48,837 nucleotides of DNA from DASYAE01 sp036501535 (GTDB taxonomy: Bacteria; Actinomycetota; Actinomycetes; Streptomycetales; Catenulisporaceae): contig DASYAE010000101.1 of the NCBI GenBank assembly GCA_036501535.1, forward strand, positions 1-48,837, written 5' to 3'. Within the stretch, counting starts at the first letter, position 1, and every line of letters starts with the position of its first letter. Below the pieces are notes generated by a model that ran no database searches, was not told the origin of the DNA, and saw only the letters and a program-made list of their open reading frames with translations. The position numbers were made by a program, and so were the translations under genes. This document shows positions 25,601 to 33,929 of the stretch, piece after piece.

Positions 25601-25847
25601 GCCGGATCACCTGGACCAGGCCGCCGTCGACTCCGAACTCGAAGGTCGTGCGGACCGCCTCGTGACGCGCGGCGACGGCGTCGAGCGCGAACCGCAGCCG
25701 GGCCGGATCCAGCGGCCCGGTCAGCCGGATCGCGCCGTTGAGGTTGTACGCCGGCCCGGCGCCGAGCAGGTCGAGCATCCACAGGCGCTCCTGCCCGAAC
25801 GACGCGGGTAGGACGTACGCCTGCTCGTCGATGATCTCCTGGGTCAT
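22638..25847 (-). CDS. NRPS module C-A-PCP, predicted serine-activating
   Basis: 1069 aa with one condensation, adenylation and carrier domain. C domain: FGQERLWMLDLL near residue 18 and HHSIADG near 143. A domain: YVIYTSGSTGKPKG (about 630), LYGPTEAAI and YRTGDRVR. PCP: DDFYEVGGNSL with the acceptor serine near 1025. Specificity residues read by eye are D-V-W-H-I-S-L-I-D, the well-known serine code of EntF-type domains, so L-serine is a good prediction. The ATG overlaps the stop of the upstream NRPS gene by one base (TGATG), so the two modules are made together and probably act in sequence. There is no thioesterase domain, and its 3' end is followed directly by the convergent esterase gene. 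Confidence 0.96.
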   Translation of the reverse strand: MTQEIIDEQAYVLPASFGQERLWMLDLLGAGPAYNLNGAIRLTGPLDPARLRFALDAVAARHEAVRTTFEFGVDGGLVQVIRPGVTVPVAEHDVRDQPAQRRQAAAVELVQESVTAVFDLTAGPLLRAVVVRLDHEEWVLGLTAHHSIADGWSIGIVLDEVARHYRAAAHSSQQAALPELAVQFGDWAAWQRDQTPAAEDLSYWAQQLRGARPALPPTWKEAGARTTWDGAGLPVAVPDPVRRGLTALAEQQRVTAFMALLATFSVALADWCDQEDLVVGTPVAGRDRVELEGLIGFFVNTLPLCVAVRRGTTFRQLLDQVRQMCLAAYAHQNVPFETIAEQADAGAGGGDPLVRVMFGLQASSLPSWDVPGLTASPFPVPELYSPVELAVTMFEHPDGSVEGRVLYAAGPYATDDVTDLLATWQRALAWAVGHPDAPLGEFDPMSPAERAAAPAELDATAAAPSRTGSVAQWIEQAVDAAPDAVAVVAADESLTYAELEARANRLAWFLRERGVGPETIVGVCVTRSTSLAVALLAVLKAGGAYLPLEPDYPASRLAFMLDDARPLVTLVDGATIDVIAGTSAIPRDRTSEHSIVRLDRPDAEGIAGFPDSRPPAVTSPENLVYVIYTSGSTGKPKGAMNTVAALANRIAWMQDTYKLSPGEGVLHKTPISFDVSGWEWMWPLTAQARLVLARPDGHRDPAYLAALIREHAVTTCHFVPSMLHHFLDEPSVAQCSPPLRRVICSGEELPASLAARFAAALPGAQLHNLYGPTEAAIDVTAHHVQSGDEARARVPIGGPIAGVLLRVLDGNGRLVRPGLPGELCLGGVQLARGYLGRPGLTAERFTPDPFGSGARLYRTGDRVRVLPGGEGEVEFLGRIDDQVKVRGQRIELGEVESALTAHPQVDQAAASVLGDSPADRRLVAYIVCTGDALQVDELRAFLQSRLPQAAVPEQFVTLPRLPLSPNGKLDRAALQATAGAALRSERPRVAPATAAEHALVRIWAETLRIKTAEIGVTDDFYEVGGNSLRAVSAFRAAEQQGLQLPLPVMLGHHTIRDLVEQAQTAHGDA

Positions 25848-28800
25848 CAGATCTCCTTCGGCGCTGCGGCCAGGGGGCGGCGCTGCGCCCTGGCGATCGG
25901 CGAGGCGGCGCTCTGGCCCGCGCGGGCCGCGTCGAGCTGCGCCGCCACGCCCGCGATCGTCGGGTCGCCGAACAGGCGCTCGAGCGAGAGCGCGACGCCG
26001 AACGCCGCCCGGATCCGCGCGACCAGCTTTGCCGCGAGCAGCGAGTGGCCGCCGACGTCGAAGAAGTCGTCCTCGACCCCGACCAGGTCGGTGTTCAGCA
26101 CGGCCGCCCAGATCTCCATGACCTGGCGCTCGGTCGGCGTGCGCGGCGCGGTCGGCACCCGGTCGGCGCTGCGGCCGTAGGCCGGCGGCGGCAGCGCGGC
26201 CCGGTCGAGCTTCCCGGTCGGGCCGGTCGGCCAGTGTGTCAGGACCGTGAAGTGTGCCGGGACCATGGAGTCGGGCAGGTGTCCGCGGGCATATTCGCGG
26301 ACCGCGCCGGCGAGTTCGGACGCTGTTTCATCGGGATCGGAGTCGGACGACCCGTCCGCAGGGCTCAGATATGCCGCGAGCGCCGCCGCGCCGTCCGCGT
26401 CCGCAACGACGGTCACCACGGCCCGGTCCACCGCGGGGTGGCGGGCCAGCACCGCCTCGATCTCGGTCGGCTCGATCCGCTGGCCGCGGATCTTGACCTG
26501 GTCGTCCAGGCGGCCCAGGAACTCCAGGTTCCCGTCGTCGAGCCAGCGCGCCTTGTCGCCGGTCCGGTACAGGCGCCCGCCGGCGGAGAACGGGTTGGGG
26601 ACGAAGCGCTCGGCGGTGATCGTGGGGCGCCCCTGATAGCCGCGGGCCAGGACAGCGCCGCCGATGTAGAGCTCTGCGGCCACGCCGACCGGCACCGGCG
26701 CCATGCGGTCGTCGAGCACGTACAGGCGTGACCCGGTCATCGGCCGGCCGATCGGCAGGATGCTGAAATGGTCCGGGACCGCGGCCGGATCGGCGGGCAG
26801 CGACGTGACGTCGATCGTCGCCTCCGTGGGCCCGTACAGGTTGGTCAGCTCGGTGTCGGGCAGCGTCGCGCGGCACTGCTCGGCCAGGTCGCGGGGCAGG
26901 CCTTCGCCGCCGCACATCACCCGCCGAAGCGTGTCGCGGCACTGCGCCGCCGCCGGATCAGCCAGGAAGGCGCGCAGCAGTGAGGGCACGAAGTTGACCG
27001 TCGTGACCCGTTCGTCCCGGATGAGCGCGGCCAGGCCCGCCGGGTCGCGTGCGGCGTCTCCCGGCGCCACGACGACCCGCGCGCCCGAGGTGAGCGGCCA
27101 GGCCCACTCGCCGACGGTGACGTCGAAGGCGATCGAGCCCTTGAACACGGCCGCCTCGTGCGCCGCCATGCGGTAAGAGGTCTGCAACCATGTCAGGAGG
27201 TTGGCCACCGCGCGGTGTTCGACGCAGACGCCTTTGGGCTGGCCGGTCGACCCGGAGGTGTAGATCACGTAGGCGCAGTTGGCCGGGCGCGCAACCGGCG
27301 CCACCCGGTCGGCCGACTGGCCATCGACGAGGTCCGTTGACTCGTCGAGCAGCACGGTCGGCGCATCGATCTCGGGAGGCAACAGCCCGGACCCGGTCAG
27401 GACCATGCTCGCGCCGCTGTCCCGGATCAGGAACGCGATCCGGGCCGCGGGCAGGCCCGGATCGAGCGGGACGAAGGCCGCGCCGGCCTTGAGCACGCCG
27501 AGCAGGACCGCCAGCAGTTCGGCCGATCGCGGCAGGCAGACCCCGACACGCTGTTCAGTGCCACTGTGTTCAATGCCGATGCTGCGCTCGCGCAGGAAAT
27601 GCGCAAACCGGTTGGCCCGCTCGTCGAGCTGGCGATACGTCAGGCGCGAATCGCCATCGACCACGGCGACGCTGTCCGGCGCCTGCTCGGCCCGGCGTTC
27701 GAACAGCTCGTGCAGGCAGGAGTCCGCGGCGGCCGGGTTCCCGGCGCCGCTGAGGTCGTGCACCAGCCGGTCGAGTTCGGCCGGCTCGACCAGGTCCAGC
27801 CGGTCGACCGGCCGGTCCGGATCCGCGGCTGCGGCGGTCAGCAGGGCGCTGAAGCCGGCCGCCAGGCGCCGCACCGACGCGTCGTCGTAAAGCTCTGATG
27901 AGTACTCGAGGACCCCGGCCAGGCCGCCGTCGGGGCCGGGCGCGAGTTCCAGCCGCAGCTCGAACTTCGCAGTGCCCGTACGCACCGGCTCGACCTCGAT
28001 GTCCAGGTCCGGCAGGCGAACCCGCGGGCTCGGGTCGGCAAGCACCAGCGTGTGCCGAAGCAGCGGGGTGAATCCGGTGCGGTCCCGCTCGGGCCGCAGT
28101 CCCTCGACCACTCGGTCGAACGGAGCGTCCTGATGGGCATAGTCGGCGAGGAACCCGTCGCGCACCCGCCGGACGAGCTCGCGGAAGCCCGACCGTCCGG
28201 CCAGGTCGACCCGCAGCGGCAGGGTGTTGACGAAGCAGCCGAAGACCTCCTCGGTCTCCACCCGGGTGCGGTTGGCCGCCGACGCCGCCACGACCACGTC
28301 GGGCCGGCCGCTCCACCGGCTCAGCAGCAGCGCGAATCCGGCGAGCAGCACCATGTGGGAGGTGGCCCGCTCGCCGGAGCCGACCGCGTTCAGCCGGTCC
28401 ACCAGGTCCGCGGAAAGGCCGACGGGCACTGATTCGCCGGCGAAGGACGCCACCGACTGCCGCGGCCGGTCGGTCGGCAGGTCGACCGGCGCGAGGCCGG
28501 CCAGCCGGGTCTCCCAGTAGCCCAGCCCCTCCTCGACCGGCTGCACGCGCTCCCACTCGGTGAAGTCCGCGTACTGCAACGCCGGTTCGGGCAGCGGCGA
28601 TGTCAGGCCCGCGCGGAACCGCTCGTAGAGGATCCCGAGCTCCCGCACGAGCAGGCCCAGCGACCAGCCGTCGGCCGCGATGTGGTGCAGGCAGACGATG
28701 AGGGTGTGGTCATCCGGGCCGGTCTTCAGCAGCACCGTGCGAAGCATGGGGTCGCGGGTCAGGTCGAACGGCTGGCGAGCCTCCTCGACGACCTGCTGCG

Positions 28801-29200
28801 CAACCGCGTCGTCGCGCTCGCCGGCGGGAAGCGCCGAGGAGTCGTGCACCGGCAGCTCGAGCGGCTGCGGCGGACGGACCCGGCACCAGGGTTCGTCGTC
28901 ATCCTGATGGAACGTCGTGCGCAGCGTCTCGTGCCGCCGCACGATCTCGTCAAGGCAGCGGCTCAGCACGTCGCGATGCACGGTGCCACGCAGCCGGGCC
29001 GTGCCGACCACGTTGTAGAGCGGGGAGCGGGGCCGCAGCTGGGCGAAGAACCAGATCCGGCGCTGGGCGGCGGACAGCGCGAGCCGGCTGCGATCGGCGC
29101 CGGACGGCGAGATGCGGGACATCCCCGGCTCCGCCTCGACCTCGTCAAGCAGCCGGCTGAACAGCCGGTGCCGGTCGGCGGATAGTGGCCCGAGCCTCAT
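25847..29200 (-). CDS. NRPS module C-A-PCP, first of the pair, unassigned substrate
   Basis: 1117 aa. N-terminal ~35 residues may be a docking segment. C domain: LSAAQRRIWFFAQL, with intact HHIAADG near 170. A domain: YVIYTSGSTGQPKG (about 648), LYGPTEATID and YRTGDKARW. PCP: DDFFDVGGHSLLAAK with the carrier serine near 1050. The specificity positions read D-V-G-N-M-G-L-I-D: the third position Gly (FDVTVGEW instead of FDVSVWEW) opens the pocket, and such openings are seen in domains for basic amino acids such as ornithine or diaminobutyrate. A Dap- or ureidoalanine-like substrate is therefore conceivable but not proven. A condensation domain on this first module means it accepts an upstream acyl or peptidyl group or is silent. 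It is divergent from the NLR pair over about 180 bp. Confidence 0.95.
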   Translation of the reverse strand: MRLGPLSADRHRLFSRLLDEVEAEPGMSRISPSGADRSRLALSAAQRRIWFFAQLRPRSPLYNVVGTARLRGTVHRDVLSRCLDEIVRRHETLRTTFHQDDDEPWCRVRPPQPLELPVHDSSALPAGERDDAVAQQVVEEARQPFDLTRDPMLRTVLLKTGPDDHTLIVCLHHIAADGWSLGLLVRELGILYERFRAGLTSPLPEPALQYADFTEWERVQPVEEGLGYWETRLAGLAPVDLPTDRPRQSVASFAGESVPVGLSADLVDRLNAVGSGERATSHMVLLAGFALLLSRWSGRPDVVVAASAANRTRVETEEVFGCFVNTLPLRVDLAGRSGFRELVRRVRDGFLADYAHQDAPFDRVVEGLRPERDRTGFTPLLRHTLVLADPSPRVRLPDLDIEVEPVRTGTAKFELRLELAPGPDGGLAGVLEYSSELYDDASVRRLAAGFSALLTAAAADPDRPVDRLDLVEPAELDRLVHDLSGAGNPAAADSCLHELFERRAEQAPDSVAVVDGDSRLTYRQLDERANRFAHFLRERSIGIEHSGTEQRVGVCLPRSAELLAVLLGVLKAGAAFVPLDPGLPAARIAFLIRDSGASMVLTGSGLLPPEIDAPTVLLDESTDLVDGQSADRVAPVARPANCAYVIYTSGSTGQPKGVCVEHRAVANLLTWLQTSYRMAAHEAAVFKGSIAFDVTVGEWAWPLTSGARVVVAPGDAARDPAGLAALIRDERVTTVNFVPSLLRAFLADPAAAQCRDTLRRVMCGGEGLPRDLAEQCRATLPDTELTNLYGPTEATIDVTSLPADPAAVPDHFSILPIGRPMTGSRLYVLDDRMAPVPVGVAAELYIGGAVLARGYQGRPTITAERFVPNPFSAGGRLYRTGDKARWLDDGNLEFLGRLDDQVKIRGQRIEPTEIEAVLARHPAVDRAVVTVVADADGAAALAAYLSPADGSSDSDPDETASELAGAVREYARGHLPDSMVPAHFTVLTHWPTGPTGKLDRAALPPPAYGRSADRVPTAPRTPTERQVMEIWAAVLNTDLVGVEDDFFDVGGHSLLAAKLVARIRAAFGVALSLERLFGDPTIAGVAAQLDAARAGQSAASPIARAQRRPLAAAPKEI

Positions 29201-29379
29201 CGATGCGCCGCCCTCCTCGTCCCGCGGGTCTCGCCCTACATCCTGCGGGGGAGCGGGAGGCCGACATAGTCGGGAAGTGTCCTGACACCGAAGCGGCAGA
29301 CTGGCGGGGCTGGCACCCGTGGGTGCTCGGCGGCGACAATGTTCAGTGTCAGTGGGCTCATGAGCAGGTGGGGGTGGGT

Positions 29380-29829
29380 ATGGGCGTGGAGTTGCTCGAC
29401 GCCGTGATGGGGCCGATCGTGGCGGCGCTGCGTGCTGTTGGCCGCAAGGCTTTGAGTGACGCGGAGGACCAGAGCGCGAGCGGGCTGGTGGCGGCGGGCC
29501 GCAAGCTGCTGGCCAGGTTGCGCCACCGTGGCGGGTCGGGGTCTGGGCAGGCGGCCCGGCCGCAGTTGGAGGCCGCGTCGGCCGATGTCGCTGCCGATCC
29601 GCAGGATGCGGACTTTCGCGCAGCGCTGCGCGGCCAGGTGAAGAAGGCCTTGGCCGGTACGGACGGGGTCGATGATCCTACGCTGGCCGCGGACCTGGCG
29701 CGGCTGCTTGAAGCCGCCGGTATCCACGTGTCCGCGGAGGGTGCGGGTTCGGTGGCGGTTGCGGAGAACACGGGCATCATCTCCACCGGACCGGACGCGA
29801 CCAACACGATCCACCGGGGCGGGGCGTGA
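29380..29829 (+). CDS. small helical putative effector with C-terminal amyloid-signalling-like motif
   Basis: 149 aa. The first ~50 residues (GVELLDAVMGPIVAALRAVG, then GLVAAGRKLLARLRHRGG) form amphipathic to hydrophobic helices that could insert in or bind membrane, ahead of another helical part. The C-terminus has NTGIISTGPDATNT (130-143), nearly repeated as NTGIVSTGPNAINT at residues 10-23 of the next protein. This matches effector/NLR pairs that use bacterial amyloid signalling sequences: the NLR templates the effector, which is thought to disrupt membranes and kill the cell. The N-terminal domain may be of the Bell type; this is inference. The ATG at 29380 is preferred; in-frame GTG codons at 29368 and 29374 are alternatives. 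Its stop overlaps the next start (GTGA). Confidence 0.72.
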   Translation: MGVELLDAVMGPIVAALRAVGRKALSDAEDQSASGLVAAGRKLLARLRHRGGSGSGQAARPQLEAASADVAADPQDADFRAALRGQVKKALAGTDGVDDPTLAADLARLLEAAGIHVSAEGAGSVAVAENTGIISTGPDATNTIHRGGA

Positions 29830-31388
29830 GCGGAGAGCTGAACGTCGAGCACAACACCGGGATCGTTTCGACCGGCCCGAACGCGATAAACACCCTCAAC
29901 CAGGTCACGCTGCCCGGCGGCGGGCTGCGTGCGGCTGAGGCGGTCGTGTGCGCGCCGCGTACCGCCGAGCTTGGTCCGCACGCTGCCGGGCGGTTGTTCG
30001 TCGGACGCGAGGACGAACTGGCGGAGTTGGCCGCGGCGTTGGCCGACGGGGCCGGGGTGATCACCACCGGGCTCGGCGGGGTGGGCAAGTCCACGCTTGC
30101 CCACCGCTACGCCGAGGTGCACCGCGATCGGTACAACCCGATCTGGTGGATCGACGCCGAGGACCCGGACGAGATCGAGGCCGGTCTGGCGGCGCTGGCC
30201 CGGCGCCTGTATCCGGATCTTGCGCTGCTGCCCGATCCGGATGCCGCGGCCTGGGGCCGCGCATGGCTCTTGTGCCACGAGGGCTGGCTGCTGGTGTTGG
30301 ACAACGCCACCGATCCGGCGCATCTCGCCGACCTGGTCGGCTCCGCGTGCGGCGGGCGGTTCCTGCTGACCGGCAGGCTGACTACGGGTTGGGAGGAGTT
30401 GGCCGCGCCCGTCTCGCTCGGTGTTCTGACCCCGCAGCAGGCCTTGGACCTCCTGGCCCGCGCGAGCGGTCGGCCGGATCTGCTCGATGGGGCTGCGCAG
30501 CTATGTGAGGCGCTGGGGTACCTGCCGCTGGCGGTGCGTATCGCCGCGGCGTACATGAAGGAGAACAGCGTCAGCGCCGCGGACTACCTCGCTCGGCTGG
30601 CCAGTCCCGGGGGCGAGGTGATTGCGTGGACGCCGACGGCGGGGGATCCCGAGCGCACGCTCGCGCGCATCTGGCTGGTCAGCTTGCGCAGGATCACCGA
30701 GCACCATGGTGCGCTGGCCCAGGATGTGCTGCGTGTCCTGGCGTGGTTCGCGCCGACCGACATCCCGGTGCCGATGCTGTACATGCTGACCGATCGCCCC
30801 GGCAGCGACATCGACGAGGCGCTGGGCCGGCTGGCCGCCTATGCGTTGATCACGCGCGACGGGGACGCGGTCAGCGTGCACCGCATGGTCCAGGCCGCCG
30901 CCCGCCATGCCACCACGTCACAGCCTGCTGTGGTCGCGGCGGTGGATGAGGCGCGTGACCTGGCTGTCGCCGCGCTGCGCTGCACCATCACGCCCTACGA
31001 CGATCCGGCGGGGTGGCCGCTGTGGCGCCGCCTCATGCCGCACATCGACGCACTGGTCGCCCATGCCGGCCCTGATCACGATGACCACGCCACGCTCCTC
31101 CTGCTGAATGGTCAAGCGACTTTTCTCGCAGGGCAGGGGCAGGTGGAGCGGGCGATCGCAGTGTTCGAGCGCACTGCGACAGCTGCCGCCGGGCGCCTGG
31201 GCCCGGACCACCCGGACATCCTGACCTCCCGTAACAACCTGGCCGAGGCCTACCATGCCGCGGGGGATCCGGGGCGGGCGGTCCCGCTGCACGAGCGGAC
31301 CCTTGCCGACCGCGAGCGCGTCCTGGGCCCGGACCACCTGATCACACGCACCGTCCGGGAGAATCTGCAACACGCCAACTCGGCCTGA
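29826..31388 (+). CDS. NLR-like STAND NTPase (NB-ARC) with N-terminal amyloid-signalling-like motif and TPR end
   Basis: 520 aa. Residues 10-23 carry the short motif shared with the upstream protein. An NB-ARC NTPase domain follows: VGREDEL at about 59, the P-loop GLGGVGKST (82-90), a Walker B-like WLLVLDNA, and RFLLTGRL as sensor. VHRMVQ (about 353) corresponds to the MHD-like position of bacterial NLRs. The C-terminus shows TPR-like units (SRNNLAEAYHAAGDPGRAVPLHERTL). STAND proteins sense a ligand through the C-terminal part and oligomerise. Here that would expose the N-terminal motif and nucleate the effector motif. A GTGA overlap couples it to the effector. Its trigger (phage, damage, development) is unknown. 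Confidence 0.85.
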   Translation: MSGELNVEHNTGIVSTGPNAINTLNQVTLPGGGLRAAEAVVCAPRTAELGPHAAGRLFVGREDELAELAAALADGAGVITTGLGGVGKSTLAHRYAEVHRDRYNPIWWIDAEDPDEIEAGLAALARRLYPDLALLPDPDAAAWGRAWLLCHEGWLLVLDNATDPAHLADLVGSACGGRFLLTGRLTTGWEELAAPVSLGVLTPQQALDLLARASGRPDLLDGAAQLCEALGYLPLAVRIAAAYMKENSVSAADYLARLASPGGEVIAWTPTAGDPERTLARIWLVSLRRITEHHGALAQDVLRVLAWFAPTDIPVPMLYMLTDRPGSDIDEALGRLAAYALITRDGDAVSVHRMVQAAARHATTSQPAVVAAVDEARDLAVAALRCTITPYDDPAGWPLWRRLMPHIDALVAHAGPDHDDHATLLLLNGQATFLAGQGQVERAIAVFERTATAAAGRLGPDHPDILTSRNNLAEAYHAAGDPGRAVPLHERTLADRERVLGPDHLITRTVRENLQHANSA

Positions 31389-31490
31389 GCTCTGCCCGTT
31401 CTGCAGACGATTGCACGACGCAGCACCGCAGATCGTCCTGCATCTCCTGCGCCTTCTTGACAGTCATGGGGGTCCTTATTAGCGTCGAGA

Positions 31491-31502
31491 GCAATCGATT
31501 GC
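31491..31502. promoter_or_regulatory. LacI-type operator 1, GCAATCGATTGC
   Basis: Perfect 12-bp palindrome with the central CG typical of LacI-family sites. It lies 143 bp upstream of the dehydrogenase start at 31646, in a 257-bp gene-free stretch. TTGACA at 31457-31462 is a plausible -35 box before it. Identical sites occur at 41926-41937 and 42097-42108. Confidence 0.8.
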
Positions 31503-31645
31503 ATCCATCGAGATGCCAGGAGCTCCCAGAGCGCCGAGCACAACAGAGCACGACGCGGCGGCCACCACCTGTCTCGACGGCCGGCTCCCGATGACACGGT
31601 TCTCGATGGCACAGGTTCTCGATGGCACAGTGGAGGGTCCGCAGC

Positions 31646-32629
31646 GTGGCAGACGGAACACCGCGGCAACCCGAGCCGCAGCCTCAGGCCCGGCCTCGGC
31701 CCGGCACGGTCGGCTGGATCGGCGTGGGGCGCATGGGGGCGGCCATGGCCCGCCGGCTCGCGCAGGGCGGCGCCGACCTCACCGTGTGGAACCGCACACG
31801 GGCCAAGGCGGAAGCGTTCGCCGCCGCCGCAGGTGCGCGGGTCGCCGCACAGGTGAGCGAGCTGGCGGAGTGCGAGCTCGTCTTCACCACGGTATCGGGC
31901 TCCGCGGATCTCGAGGAGGTGCTCACCGGCCCGGACGGCCTGCTGGCCCGGTCCGACGCGGCGCCCGCCGTCATCGTGGACTGCTCCACCGTCTCCGCCG
32001 AGGCCTCCGCCGCCGTGCGCGCCGCCGCGCTCGCCCGCGGCGTGTCCTTCCTCGCCGCGCCGGTCAGCGGGAACGCCAAGGTCGTCGCGGCCGGGAGCCT
32101 CGGCATCGTCGTGTCAGGGCCCGAGGAGAGCTTCCGGCGGGTCGAGCCGCTGCTGCGGACCCTCGGCTCGTCGGTCACCTACGTCGGCGACGGGGACTCG
32201 GCCCGGCTGGTCAAGATCTGCCACAACCTGCTGCTCGGCACGGTGGCCCAGGCCATGGCCGAGATCCTGGTGCTGGCCGAGAAGGGCGGGGTCGCCCGGG
32301 CCGCGCTGCTCGACTTCCTCAACCACAGCGTGCTCGGCTCCCCCTTCACCCGGTACAAGACCCCTGCCTTCGTCAGGCTCGACTACACCCCCACCTTCAC
32401 GCCCGTCCTGCTGCGCAAGGACTTCGACCTCGGCCTCGCCGCCGCGCAGGACCTCGGCGCGCCGATGCCGCTGGCCGCGCTCACCCAGCAGCTGGTCCAG
32501 GGCACGATCAGCGGCGGCCGTGGCGAGGAGGACTTCGCCGTGCTGCTCGACCAGCAGGCCGCGAGCGCCGGGCTGCGGCTCAAGGCCGAGGACGCGCAGG
32601 TCGACGACGGCCTCGGCGGACCGGCCTGA
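31646..32629 (+). CDS. NAD(P)-dependent beta-hydroxyacid dehydrogenase (3-hydroxyisobutyrate dehydrogenase family)
   Basis: 327 aa. The N-terminal dinucleotide-binding motif GWIGVGRMGAAMARRL follows ~20 residues of Pro/Gln-rich leader. VDCSTVSAE and FLAAPVSGNAKVVAAGSL correspond to the substrate-binding signatures, and KICHNLLLGTVAQAMAE contains the catalytic Lys of the family. It oxidises a 3-hydroxy acid to the semialdehyde or keto acid, or runs in reverse; the substrate is unknown. The GTG at 31646 follows GGAGGG by 8 nt and is preferred over the ATG at 31622, which would put the ribosome binding site inside the gene. It opens the plus-strand catabolic unit behind operator 1. Confidence 0.87.
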   Translation: MADGTPRQPEPQPQARPRPGTVGWIGVGRMGAAMARRLAQGGADLTVWNRTRAKAEAFAAAAGARVAAQVSELAECELVFTTVSGSADLEEVLTGPDGLLARSDAAPAVIVDCSTVSAEASAAVRAAALARGVSFLAAPVSGNAKVVAAGSLGIVVSGPEESFRRVEPLLRTLGSSVTYVGDGDSARLVKICHNLLLGTVAQAMAEILVLAEKGGVARAALLDFLNHSVLGSPFTRYKTPAFVRLDYTPTFTPVLLRKDFDLGLAAAQDLGAPMPLAALTQQLVQGTISGGRGEEDFAVLLDQQAASAGLRLKAEDAQVDDGLGGPA

Positions 32630-32666
32630 GCGGTATCAACCACCATATTGAATTGGAGGGCCCGGT

Positions 32667-33929
32667 ATGGCGGAGACCGCGACAGCGCCGACCGGCGCGC
32701 TCGTGCCGGCGCCGGGGAGCACCGCCGTCGACTTCGAGGAGCGGGTCGACTTCGGCCGGCTGCGCGCCTACCGGCTGGACCGGGCGCGGGCCGCGCTCGA
32801 CCGCTCGGACCTCGGCGCGCTTCTGGTCTTCGACGTCAACGACGTCCGATATCTGACCTCGACGATGATCGGCGAGTGGGCCCGGGACAAGATGGCCCGG
32901 TACGCGCTGCTGGCCCGCGGCGCCGAGCCGGTGCTCTGGGACTTCGGCTCGGCCGCCCGGCACCACCAGCTGCACGCGCCGTGGCTGCGGCCGGAGAACT
33001 CGCGTGCCGGCATGCTCGGCCTGCGCGGCTCCGTCGCCCCCGAGGCCGGTCTGTTCGACCGCGCGGCCCGCGAGATCAAGGGCCTGCTGGAGGACGCCGG
33101 CGTGGCCGACATGCCGCTCGGCGTGGACGTCGCCGAGCTGCCGATGCTCTTCGCGCTGCAGCGGCTCGGCCTCGACGTGCGCGACGGCCAGCAGGTGATG
33201 CTGGACGCGCGGGAGATCAAGTCGGCCGACGAGATCATGCTGCTGTCCACGGCCGCTGCGATGGTCGACGGCACCTACCAGGCGATCGTCGACGTACTCA
33301 AGCCCGGCATCCGGGAGAACGAGGTCGTCGCGCTGGCCAACAAGCGGCTCTACGAGCTCGGCTCGGACGACGTCGAGGCGATCAACGCGGTCTCCGGCGA
33401 GCGGTGCAGCCCGCACCCGCACAACTTCACCGACCGCATCATCCGGCCGGGCGACCAGGTGTACTTCGACATCATCCAGTCCTTCAACGGCTATCGCACC
33501 TGCTACTACCGCACCTTCGCGGTCGGCCGGGCGACCCCCGCGCAGCGCGACGCGTACCGCCGCGCCCGCGAGTGGATCGACGCCGCGATCGCGACGGTCA
33601 AGCCGGGCGTCGGCACCGACGAGATCGCCCGGCTCTGGCCGCGCGCGCCGGAGTTCGGCTTCCCGGACGAGATGGCCTGCTTCGGCCTGCAGTTCGGCCA
33701 CGGGCTCGGGCTGGCCCTGCACGAGCGGCCGATCATCAGCAGGCTCAATTCGCTCGAGCACCCGGTGGAGCTGCGGGCCGGCATGGTCTTCGCGCTGGAG
33801 ACCTACTGCCCGGCCACCGACGGCTATTCGGCCGCGCGGATCGAGGAAGAGGTCGTCCTCACCGCCGACGGGCCCCGGGTGATCACCCTCTTCCCCGCAC
33901 AGGAGCTGTTCGTTGCCAACGCCTACTGA
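32667..33929 (+). CDS. M24-fold (creatinase/aminopeptidase P-like) hydrolase with an altered metal site
   Basis: 420 aa: creatinase N-terminal domain (about 30-180) and a pita-bread C-terminal domain. Of the five usual metal ligands, the first Asp (VYFDIIQS), the His (FGHGLGLALHERP) and both Glu residues (ALETY and RIEEEV) can be seen. The second Asp, normally in a SDxTRT-like segment, is replaced by Cys (GYRTCYYRTF). The protein may thus bind metal differently or use metal-free chemistry, as creatinase does. Family members include Xaa-Pro peptidases, creatinase, ectoine hydrolase and the DMSP lyase DddP. In this operon a small-molecule amide, lyase or C-N substrate is more likely than a peptide. 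GGAGG precedes the ATG. Confidence 0.82.
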   Translation: MAETATAPTGALVPAPGSTAVDFEERVDFGRLRAYRLDRARAALDRSDLGALLVFDVNDVRYLTSTMIGEWARDKMARYALLARGAEPVLWDFGSAARHHQLHAPWLRPENSRAGMLGLRGSVAPEAGLFDRAAREIKGLLEDAGVADMPLGVDVAELPMLFALQRLGLDVRDGQQVMLDAREIKSADEIMLLSTAAAMVDGTYQAIVDVLKPGIRENEVVALANKRLYELGSDDVEAINAVSGERCSPHPHNFTDRIIRPGDQVYFDIIQSFNGYRTCYYRTFAVGRATPAQRDAYRRAREWIDAAIATVKPGVGTDEIARLWPRAPEFGFPDEMACFGLQFGHGLGLALHERPIISRLNSLEHPVELRAGMVFALETYCPATDGYSAARIEEEVVLTADGPRVITLFPAQELFVANAY

